Below, in pieces: positions 8,233-14,244 of a DNA stretch of 27,305 nucleotides (position 1 is its first letter; each line of letters begins with the position of its first letter). The position numbers and the translations under genes were made by a program. This DNA is from CALOCV01 sp942491955 (lineage in GTDB: Bacteria > Chlamydiota > Chlamydiia > Chlamydiales > CALOCV01), in assembly GCA_942491955.1 (NCBI GenBank), contig CALOCV010000029.1:1-27305 (forward strand). The letters run 5' to 3'. The notes beneath the pieces were generated by a model. That model was not told the origin of the DNA. It ran no database searches and saw nothing but the letters and a program-made list of their open reading frames with translations.

Positions 8233-9210
8233 TTATTTTGCTATCACTTGCCAGGCATGGGCGATCATCTCACAAAGCGAAGAATAGCCCGGCGTCCAAT
8301 CAAGGTCTTTTTTTGCACGCAAAGCATTAGCAACGAGAATCGGAGGATCTCCTTCTCGTCGAGCCCCTTCAATGATCTCCAGTTTCTTTCCGGTTACCTC
8401 TTCGATCGCCGCGAATACCTCGCGAACCGTAAATCCTTCTCCATTGCCTAAATTATATACTGTCGACTCCCCTCCAGAGAAAAGATATTCAAGAGAGAGA
8501 ATATGAGCATGCGCCAAATCTTGCACATGAATGTAATCGCGCACACATGTCCCATCGGATGTCGGATAGTCGTTCCCAAAAAGGGTAACGCCTCTCTCTC
8601 CCCTTGCCAAGCCGCACAAAACCCGGGGAATCAGATTGGATGGATGAGTCCGGTAAAAACCCACTTCTCCTTCTGGATCCCCCCCTGCTGCATTGAAATA
8701 GCGCAAAGAGACCGAACGCAAACCGTATGCTGAGGAAGAGTCAGCTAATATTTGTTCGACCATCCACTTCGAATGGCCATAAGGGTTGATGGGACGGCAA
8801 GGATCCTCTTCAGATACTTTGTCGCGCTTTGGCAAACCATAAACGGCTGCTGAGGAGGAAAAAACGAAAGAATCGATACCATACATCTTCATATAGGACA
8901 AAAGATTCAACGTCCCACAAACATTGTTTTTATAATAAGAAAGAGGATCTACAACGGATTCCCCAACATCGGTTTTGGCAGCAAAATGCATGACACCGTC
9001 AAATTGCCTCCTATTAAAAAGAGTAGCAAGATCGTATGAGGAATTGACATCTCCATCGACATATTCCCCTGCCACAACAGCTAGCTGATTTCCCGTTGAC
9101 TGATTATCAAAAACAACAGTTGCATATCCTTGACGGAAGAGCATTTTATTCACATGGGAGCCAATGTATCCGGCTCCCCCAATAAGTAGAATTGTTTTGC
9201 GTTGTTTCAT
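8233..9210 (-). CDS. galE: UDP-glucose 4-epimerase
   Basis: A 325-residue short-chain dehydrogenase of the extended GalE type, interconverting UDP-glucose and UDP-galactose. It has the NAD-binding glycine motif G-G-A-G-Y-I-G-S-H, the F-A-A-K motif, the active-site serine region S-S-S-A-A-V-Y-G, and the catalytic Y-G-H-S-K. The substrate-side L-R-Y-F-N-A-A-G is followed by the conserved G-T-x-V-R-D-Y-I-H-V-x-D-L-A block. The start ATG at 9208-9210 overlaps the TGA of the upstream coiled-coil gene by four bases, so expression is coupled. Together with the phosphohexomutase it suggests synthesis of a galactose-containing glycan (inference). It sits first among the housekeeping genes of the dnaX operon. 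Confidence 0.93.
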   Translation of the reverse strand: MKQRKTILLIGGAGYIGSHVNKMLFRQGYATVVFDNQSTGNQLAVVAGEYVDGDVNSSYDLATLFNRRQFDGVMHFAAKTDVGESVVDPLSYYKNNVCGTLNLLSYMKMYGIDSFVFSSSAAVYGLPKRDKVSEEDPCRPINPYGHSKWMVEQILADSSSAYGLRSVSLRYFNAAGGDPEGEVGFYRTHPSNLIPRVLCGLARGERGVTLFGNDYPTSDGTCVRDYIHVQDLAHAHILSLEYLFSGGESTVYNLGNGEGFTVREVFAAIEEVTGKKLEIIEGARREGDPPILVANALRAKKDLDWTPGYSSLCEMIAHAWQVIAK

Positions 9211-10575
9211 TGAGAAGTTGCCTGAAGAATAAGGTTTTCTAAAGATAAAATATCAATCGATTTATTCCCAAAAACACCCTTTTTTATCGGCTTTTTCTCT
9301 ACAAATTCTTGGCTTGCAGCCAACCAAAAAGAGCGTTTTGCATCCGATTTAGAGGACGTTATATGATCTTTAAGGTTTGTCAGGTGAAGATTCCTTAACA
9401 TTTCAACATGAAAATAAGAGTAAAAGATTTTTTTTTTACGAAAAAAAATCAAAGAAAGAAGATGATCTATTTCTTGTTGCTGGACTTGATGCGGAGGAAA
9501 AATACTTCGCGTTCGATGAAGCCAATTCGCTTGTTCAATGTATTGAATCACCTTTCGCTTTACTTCTACCTTCTTCTCGACATCAAGACTCGGCGTTTGT
9601 TGCTGGGGTTTTGGGGATACCACAAGGAGAACCATCTTGTGGAGCTGATCGAAAGAAAGGGGCGCCTCGCGTTCGATCCACCACTTGACCCGTTCTTTTT
9701 CCAGCCACTCCTCGTCGCGTTGGGATTGTTGGGGGGATTGTAGAGTTTTTGGTTTTTCTTCTGGCCAGCTGCATGAACAGAAGCGGCAAGAAGAAGAGCC
9801 CCTCTCCGTCAGAAGGAAGAATTTTTTGCAAACGTCCCACTAATAATTCCCATTTGGTCAATCGTTGAATGGCCTCGGAATAAAAAGTCCATCTCGTTTG
9901 AAAAAGCACCTCTTCTTGTTGTAAAGAGAGAGTCTGTTTCCAGCGATCCAATAATTTTTTCTGTATCAATTCTCGTTCTAATTGACTCCAATCTTCTTGA
10001 CGCCGTTTGAGATTCAAGGCGTGTTGTTCGTAATACAAAGCAAATTCTTCTGACTGTAAAGCGTGTATGACCTCTTTCATCTGTTGCACGGATGAAGGCT
10101 TGGGAAATTTCGCAATCAATGCTTTACTTAGTAAAATCGTCGCATGCAAAAACATCCATGCCTGGTTATACCGCTCTACCCATTTTTGTTCCTCAAAATG
10201 CCTTTTGCACTGTTCTAGAAACTCTACGTCTCGTTCCTTCCGTGCGAGAAAATCCCGCTCTGTTTTAATGAGTTCTTGACAAATGGCAAAGGCTTCTGGA
10301 TGGATCTTTTCTTGGGGATGTGAAGATACCTGGGAAGGAGAAAGGAGCGTAGATCGTTCGTTACCAGTGTTTTCCCGTTGTTGCTGCGGATTCGATCTTG
10401 GGATCATCCGATCTGGAAGAATCGGAGGGGTCGGAGGACGTATAGGTTTCTCCTTTTTGATGGTCCTTCGGCTCACCCGAATCGGTATTTTTCCATGAAA
10501 CCAACGGAAAAATTCGAGAATACGTCGCACCAAGTCGATAAAAGCCCCTTGCAACGCCTTTGCCTGGGCATCCAT
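9207..10575 (-). CDS. Coiled-coil protein of unknown function (one apparent frameshift)
   Basis: I do not recognise this gene. After joining two frames it would be about 455 residues. The first ~60 residues hold an amphipathic helix rich in Arg and Phe, followed by a Pro/Arg linker and a Gln-rich stretch. Residues from about 100 onwards are highly charged helical sequence with many Glu, Lys, Gln and Trp, typical of coiled coils. The first frame stays open down to 9583. Downstream of about 9755 coding character is better in the adjacent frame, which starts E-E-K-P-K-T-L-Q and runs to the TGA at 9207. The shift lies at about 9755-9790 and requires one base fewer (or two more). ATG 10573-10575 is chosen; an ATG at 10659 is possible, and neither has a strong ribosome-binding site. 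It is the first gene of the galE-dnaX-ybaB-helicase operon. Confidence 0.5.
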
Positions 10576-10891
10576 CTTTTTTTTCCAGAAAAACGCACGA
10601 TTTTCTCCCTTTTTTTCCGTTAAGGATTGTGTGAAGAGAAAAAAAAGGATCCCTTCCATGGGCTGCGTCGATCATTTCATCCCCATTTGTGCGACATTTC
10701 GATTTTTGCAAAAACTTCTTGATATAGATGAAGAACCACTTGGCCAAAAAACGGTTTTCTTTTACAAAAAAGGAAACTATTCGTAAGGAAGAGATACTCC
10801 ATCCTAGGAAAGAAAGCAAGAAAAAAGGTAAATATTGCTTTTAACAGATCATTTTGTTAAAGTTAAACCAAGCTTTAATAAAGAGGTTTTT

Positions 10892-12028
10892 ATGGAAAAA
10901 AAAGAATACAATTGGGGAGTAGGAATTTTTCTCATGACCTACCAAGTTCTTCTCCTTATTGGCCTTCCTATTTATCTCTGGTTTCATGTCCCTACATGGG
11001 GATTAGTCCTATGTTCCATTGCCCTCTTCTTTTTATCGGGGATCAGCATCACCGGAGGATATCACCGCTATTTCTCTCATAAAAGCTTTAAAGCTCACCC
11101 TGCAGTCGAAACCGTCCTCCTCTTCTTTGGTTCGATGGCAGGTCAAGGAAGCGCTCTCCGCTGGGCTAATGACCACCGCATCCATCACGCCTATGTCGAC
11201 ACCGACCGCGATCCTTATTCCATCAAAAAGGGATTTTGGTACGCCCATTTTGGATGGCTTCTCTACAAACAAGACCCGATCGATCCCAAAGTCGTGCCCG
11301 ACCTGATGAAAAACCCTCGCGTTATGTTCCAAGACCGCTATGGCGTATTGTCTATGGTGATAACCAATGCTCTTGCCGTTGTTGTCATTGGTTGGCTTCT
11401 CCAAGATTATCTTGGAGCCTTTGTCATCGCCCTTTGGGTTCGCCTGTTTTTTCTCCATCACTGCACCTGGTTCATTAACTCGTTAGCCCATACTTGGGGT
11501 GATAAACCCTTTTGCCAAGAACAAACCGCTGTGAATAATTTGATTCTCTCCTTCCTCACTTTTGGAGAGGGATACCACAACTACCACCACGTCTTTGCTA
11601 ATGACTACCGCAACGGTGTCCGTTGGTACCATTTCGATCCGACAAAGTGGATCATCTGGACATTGCATAAGCTGGGTCTTGCCACAAATCTTCGCGTGAT
11701 GGACGAAATGACCATTCGCAAAAGGATGGTCCTTGAACGAAAGTCACTTCTTCTTGAATGTCTAAAGAAGCACTGGTACATCAAAAAGGAAGAGCTCGAA
11801 GGAAAAATCCAAGAGATTGCATCCTCATTGGAACAAAAAATTGCTCACTATAAGCAATTAAGAGAAGATCTTCGAAAATTGAAAAAAGAAGGAACTCCTG
11901 GCCAGGCCGTAGTCGCCACCATGAGAGAAGAATTGTTCCAATTACAAAAGAGTCTCCGAGAAGATTGGAAAAAATGGCAGCAACTCTCCCGCACCATTCT
12001 TCGCCTAAAACCACTTCCCGTACTCTAG
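10892..12028 (+). CDS. Membrane fatty-acid desaturase with coiled-coil C-terminus
   Basis: A 378-residue acyl-CoA/acyl-lipid delta-9-type desaturase that introduces a double bond using a di-iron centre. The three histidine boxes are all present: H-R-Y-F-S-H, H-R-I-H-H and H-N-Y-H-H, with an extra N-S-x-A-H-T-W-G before the last box as in stearoyl-CoA desaturases. Two pairs of hydrophobic segments flank the boxes, near residues 10-55 and 155-190. The last ~100 residues, after K-L-G-L-A-T-N-L-R, form a Lys/Glu/Leu-rich coiled coil extending past the catalytic domain. The ATG at 10892 has AGAGG five bases upstream; a TTG at 10835 is less likely. The gene stands alone, divergent from the galE operon, and is followed directly by a transposase remnant. 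It could adjust membrane fluidity or modify host lipids (inference). Confidence 0.92.
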   Translation: MEKKEYNWGVGIFLMTYQVLLLIGLPIYLWFHVPTWGLVLCSIALFFLSGISITGGYHRYFSHKSFKAHPAVETVLLFFGSMAGQGSALRWANDHRIHHAYVDTDRDPYSIKKGFWYAHFGWLLYKQDPIDPKVVPDLMKNPRVMFQDRYGVLSMVITNALAVVVIGWLLQDYLGAFVIALWVRLFFLHHCTWFINSLAHTWGDKPFCQEQTAVNNLILSFLTFGEGYHNYHHVFANDYRNGVRWYHFDPTKWIIWTLHKLGLATNLRVMDEMTIRKRMVLERKSLLLECLKKHWYIKKEELEGKIQEIASSLEQKIAHYKQLREDLRKLKKEGTPGQAVVATMREELFQLQKSLREDWKKWQQLSRTILRLKPLPVL

Positions 12029-12035
12029 TACACTG

Positions 12036-12480
12036 TCAAACATAAATTGTCAGATATAGTCTACGGAGCTTTCTCCTTGCATCCGCTGTGGTGCATTGCC
12101 AGTCTACCACGACTCTCTTTTCATTTCTCTCTTCGGTCCAAGCTCTTACTTCCGATGTTAAATATCGCTTGCAGGTATGCGACGATCTAAGCATTGTCGG
12201 CTTAAATGGCTCAGTTCAATCTCAGCCATTCCGATCGTATTCGGTATCATACTTTTCAATCTCTCCCGGCTTCAAGGGCAATGGTGATCGAACCTCCTGA
12301 ATCAATTGCTTGCTCGTCTCACCCATACATACTACAGGAAGCTGTGGATCGTAAGGTTTTTTGTAGATGTCTAAGACCTCTTCCATTTGGCAGACAAATT
12401 CGGCGTTTCCTTCGGCGGGGATACACCATTCTTTTTTTTGCCATGGCTTATACGAAATACGGCGAAAAGATGGGTTTATT
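12036..12480 (-). pseudogene. IS630-family transposase remnant (internal deletion)
   Basis: Minus-strand fragments of an IS630 (Tc1/mariner superfamily) DDE transposase. From about 12461 down to 12222 the frame reads K-P-W-Q-K-K-E-W-C-I-P, then N-A-E-F-V, M-E-E-V-L-D-I-Y-x-x-P-Y-D and E-Y-D-R-N-G, all hallmarks of this group. It then jumps straight to M-A-E-I-E-L-S-H-L-S-R-Q-C-L-D-R-R-I-P, which in intact relatives lies more than 80 residues later. The skipped part contains catalytic residues. After another one-base shift near 12160-12162 the C-terminus W-T-E-E-R-N, V-D-W-Q-C-T-T-A-D-A-R and L-R-R-L-Y is recognisable, ending at 12036. The N-terminal helix-turn-helix part is missing. It is inactive and lies directly after the desaturase stop. 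Confidence 0.8.
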
Positions 12481-12661
12481 TGACAGTTACGCAGCAACTG
12501 ATCCAAAATACAGAGAAAAATTTTTCAAATTAATTTTCTAATTGATTATCACTGTTGCGTATAAAGAGAAACAAGATGAGCAGGATCGCAGGCGGCATGA
12601 TGATCAGGATGATGAACTCTTTTGTATTCTAACCTTCTCTTTCGGAAGTTAATAGACTTCT

Positions 12662-12695
12662 TGCAAAACTCTAAACGCTCGTTCAAATTCTTTAA
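12662..12695 (+). repeat. Dispersed ~30-bp repeat R, copy 1
   Basis: Shares GCAAAACTCTAA at its left end, GTTCAAA in the middle and TCTTT(T)AA at its right end with the copy at 13047-13080. It lies 60 bases before the first CACAGAG-bounded element. Confidence 0.5.
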
Positions 12696-12754
12696 GAGAG
12701 GAGGTCTTTAAAAATTTTCTTTGTTAAAAAATTAATCGATATACTTCATGAAAT

Positions 12755-12789
12755 AAACTACCACAGAGCACACAGAGCACACAGAGAGG
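12755..12789 (+). repeat. CACAGAG array A (left boundary of element 1)
   Basis: AAACTAC followed by three 9-bp units of the form CACAGAGNN and a short AGG end. It pairs as an inverted repeat with array B at 12976-13008. The inverted match continues outward for about 20 more bases (12735-12754 against 13009-13028, about 16 of 20 identical). The reading frame of the partial GxxExxY gene runs into this array and stops inside it. Confidence 0.85.
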
Positions 12790-12967
12790 AAATCATACCT
12801 TTTAGTCTTAGTTCATAAACGAGACAGGCTTCATAAACCGATTCAAGCAAGCCAGGTTCTAACGCACGATGTACATCAATTGCCGCCCCTATGATATTAC
12901 CTGTTAAAGGATCTGTTTCACGCTCATCCATTTCTTCAGAAGTTGTGGTATCAACTAAATAATTCAT
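12758..12967 (-). pseudogene. GxxExxY protein, N-terminal half only
   Basis: The first ~58 residues of a GxxExxY family protein (PF13366, PDDEXK_3 nuclease-like fold). The D-P-L-T-G-N-I-I-G-A-A-I-D-V-H-R-A-L start region and the name-giving motif G-L-L-E-S-V-Y are present, followed by E-A-C-L-V-Y-E-L-R-L-K-G. The domain then ends abruptly and the frame continues into the CACAGAG array, ending with repeat-encoded residues C-A-L-C-A-L-W. The nuclease-like D...E-x-K half is missing. The ATG at 12965-12967 is preceded by AGAGGA supplied by array B, so the boundary repeat appears to provide the ribosome-binding site. The function of the family is unknown. This copy is a truncated relic or a deletion derivative of a small mobile element. 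Confidence 0.8.
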
Positions 12968-12975
12968 AAAATCAT

Positions 12976-13008
12976 CCTCTGTGCACTCTGTGGGCTCTGT
13001 GGTAGTTT
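12976..13008 (-). repeat. CACAGAG array B (right boundary of element 1)
   Basis: Reverse-complement copy of array A: read on the minus strand it is AAACTAC, then three CACAGAGNN units, then GG. Its inner end supplies the AGAGG just upstream of the ATG of the GxxExxY N-terminal half. Confidence 0.85.
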
Positions 13009-13046
13009 AATTGATGAAGTGTATCGACACTAAGTTGTTAGGCAAA

Positions 13047-13080
13047 GCAAAACTCTAAGAACCTGTTCAAAATCTTTTAA
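13047..13080 (+). repeat. Dispersed ~30-bp repeat R, copy 2
   Basis: Direct copy of R at 12662-12695, with core AGAACCTGTTCAAAATC. It lies 62 bases before element 2, nearly the same spacing as copy 1 has to element 1. An inverted copy of the core is at 13533-13557. Confidence 0.6.
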
Positions 13081-13141
13081 ATGAACAATCCCCTACAATT
13101 TGCCTTGCTTAAGAAACTTGGTTGACATATCTCAGCAATAA

Positions 13142-13179
13142 AAACTACCACAGAGCCCACAGAGAGCACAGAGAGAGGG
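13142..13179 (+). repeat. CACAGAG array C (left boundary of element 2)
   Basis: AAACTAC, then CACAGAGCC, CACAGAGAG and CACAGAGAG with an AGGG end. It is inverted relative to array D at 13391-13427. The TAA stop of the GxxExxY C-terminal half lies immediately inside it. Confidence 0.85.
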
Positions 13180-13374
13180 TTATATTTTCATTCGACGAAT
13201 GCCTTCTACCAATCGTTTCACATTAAAATTGATAAGCAATCCTCGGGCACAAGCTCCATAGAGCTTTAAATAAGATAGTCGTTGTGCTTCGTGTATTGGA
13301 GCTATTCCATTCACAGATTTAATTTCTATAATTACCTGATCCTCTACAACTTCTTCAGACATTTCTGGATGCAC
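13180..13374 (-). pseudogene. GxxExxY protein, C-terminal half only
   Basis: The last ~60 residues of a GxxExxY/PDDEXK_3 protein. It contains V-E-D-Q-V-I-I-E-I-K-S-V, where D and E-x-K correspond to the nuclease-like motif, then P-I-H-E-A-Q-R-L-S-Y-L-K-L and the family C-terminus G-L-L-I-N-F-N-V-K-R-L-V-E-G-I-R-R. The N-terminal half with the G-x-x-E-x-x-Y motif is absent. Upstream, the open frame passes directly into array D. The stop codon abuts array C. This copy is complementary in content to the N-terminal half at 12758-12967. On the minus strand it comes first, so the two are not one gene split by an insertion. No plausible start with a ribosome-binding site is present (the first candidate is GTG at 13372-13374). 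Confidence 0.78.
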
Positions 13375-13390
13375 TAAACAATCTATATGT

Positions 13391-13427
13391 CCTCCCTCTG
13401 TGTTCTCTGTGGGCTCTGTGGTAGTTT
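13391..13427 (-). repeat. CACAGAG array D (right boundary of element 2)
   Basis: On the minus strand it reads AAACTAC, CACAGAGCC, CACAGAGAA, CACAGAGGG, AGG. It is inverted relative to array C. The frame of the GxxExxY C-terminal half is open into it, so the missing N-terminal half is replaced directly by repeat. Confidence 0.85.
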
Positions 13428-13429
13428 AT

Positions 13430-13458
13430 TTTCTAAAAACTCGTTCAAAACTGTTTTA
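13430..13458 (+). repeat. Dispersed repeat R, degenerate copy 3
   Basis: Contains TTCTAAAAACTCGTTCAAAA, similar to copies 1 and 2 in the same orientation, and starts three bases after array D. Confidence 0.4.
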
Positions 13459-13532
13459 CGAATAAAACGACAAAAGCAAGGATGACCATATGTAAACTGG
13501 TATCTTGGAAAATAATTGTTTATACAGGATTA

Positions 13533-13557
13533 GAAAGATTTTGAACAGGTTCTAAGG
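13533..13557 (-). repeat. Dispersed repeat R, inverted copy 4
   Basis: Reverse complement of the copy 2 core: about 22 of 23 positions match the 13055-13078 segment. With copy 2 it forms an inverted pair around element 2, as the terminal repeats of a transposon might, although no transposase lies between them. Confidence 0.6.
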
Positions 13558-13856
13558 CAATCCGATTTCATAGTTATAGATGCCACAAATCAGGCTAAGC
13601 CTTAGCCCAAACCTTTTTCGCCGATTTCTATACTTATCATTAACTATTCTAAACCTTTTTATAACACCTATAACATTCTCATTCAGAACTCTTTCCGATG
13701 AAATTTTTCGGTTATCTTTCTTGTCTTGTTTGGTTAAGGGCTTTTTCTTACTCGATTTCTTTGGTAGTTTTGTATTGCTTTGTAATTTCTGTATACCTGT
13801 ATATCCACTATCGGTGACTCCACAACGATTTTTTGTCCATCGGATCCTACTCTCCT
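13558..13856. other. Stretch without a recognisable gene
   Basis: No gene, RNA or repeat is recognised here. An open frame from 13580 to 13915 encodes a Phe/Leu/Ser-rich sequence with no family motif and no ribosome-binding site; I regard it as chance in AT-rich DNA. The end of the stretch leads into a short tandem repeat. Confidence 0.5.
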
Positions 13857-13884
13857 TATACCCACTCTATACCCACTCTATACC
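13857..13884 (+). repeat. Short 11-bp tandem repeat
   Basis: Two exact copies of TATACCCACTC (13857-13867 and 13868-13878) followed by a partial TATACC that forms the start of the adjoining hairpin. Confidence 0.8.
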
Positions 13885-13920
13885 TAAACAACTTCAAGAA
13901 CTTGAAGTTGTTTAGGTATA
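13879..13920. repeat. Perfect 20-bp palindromic hairpin
   Basis: The left arm 13879-13898 and right arm 13901-13920 are exact reverse complements separated by AA. There is no T-run, so it is not a standard terminator. The right arm recurs with 19 of 20 identities at 26767-26786, directly before tRNA-Asn. Confidence 0.9.
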
Positions 13921-13924
13921 AACC

Positions 13925-13954
13925 TTGACGAAGAAACGCAAAGTACGCTATACA
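13925..13954 (+). promoter_or_regulatory. Candidate promoter for tRNA-Cys
   Basis: TTGACG (13925-13930) and TATACA (13949-13954) are separated by 18 bases, a fair match to the primary sigma factor consensus. Transcription would begin about 85 bases before tRNA-Cys, and no other gene lies between. Confidence 0.45.
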
Positions 13955-14046
13955 AAGAGATTGCAAAAGTTGCTGAAAGCCCGAGTTGTACCCATATGCC
14001 AGGATAGACTGATAGGTCGCATGCAACTTTGGTTAACAGTCTTTTT

Positions 14047-14116
14047 GGTGGCATGGCCAAGTGGTAAGGCGGGAGCCTGCAAAGCTCTTATCCCCAGTTC
14101 GAATCTGGGTGCCACC
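14047..14116 (+). tRNA. tRNA-Cys (GCA)
   Basis: A full cloverleaf can be drawn: acceptor GGTGGCA pairs with TGCCACC, D stem GCC/GGC, anticodon stem GGAGC/GCTCT with loop CTGCAAA giving anticodon GCA, a short four-base variable loop, and T stem CCCAG/CTGGG with loop TTCGAAT. The 3' CCA is not encoded in full. At 70 bases it is slightly compact but complete. Confidence 0.93.
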
Positions 14117-14131
14117 TAATACCAATCCTAA

Positions 14132-14167
14132 TAAACAAGTGTGAAGATCCATTTTCACACTTGTTTA
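14132..14167 (+). terminator. Hairpin after tRNA-Cys, possible terminator
   Basis: A perfect 14-bp stem (14132-14145 with 14154-14167) around an eight-base loop begins 16 bases after tRNA-Cys. There is no following T-run, so it could be a terminator, a processing signal or an operator in front of the GroEL paralogue 78 bases downstream. Confidence 0.5.
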
Positions 14168-14244
14168 TCCTGAAAACAGGTTGATTGTACTCAAGATAGA
14201 GTGTTTTTTTTACTACATTGTTCCTATTACTGGAGGTTTAGTCC

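Noticed and set aside
12206..12541. Plus-strand 111-codon open frame
   Set aside because: It is antisense to the recognisable IS630 transposase fragments and shows no protein-family features.
12755..13427. CRISPR array from the repeated CACAGAG units
   Set aside because: Units are 9 bp with two-base variable positions and no spacers, and arrays are inverted in pairs. No cas gene is present.
13580..13915. 111-codon hydrophobic open frame as a membrane protein
   Set aside because: No ribosome-binding site, no recognisable motif, Ser/Leu/Phe-rich composition expected from AT-rich DNA, and it runs into the tandem repeat and hairpin.
13879..13920. Hairpin as a rho-independent terminator
   Set aside because: No T-run follows, the stem is AT-rich, and no gene ends just upstream; the recurrence before tRNA-Asn points to another role.
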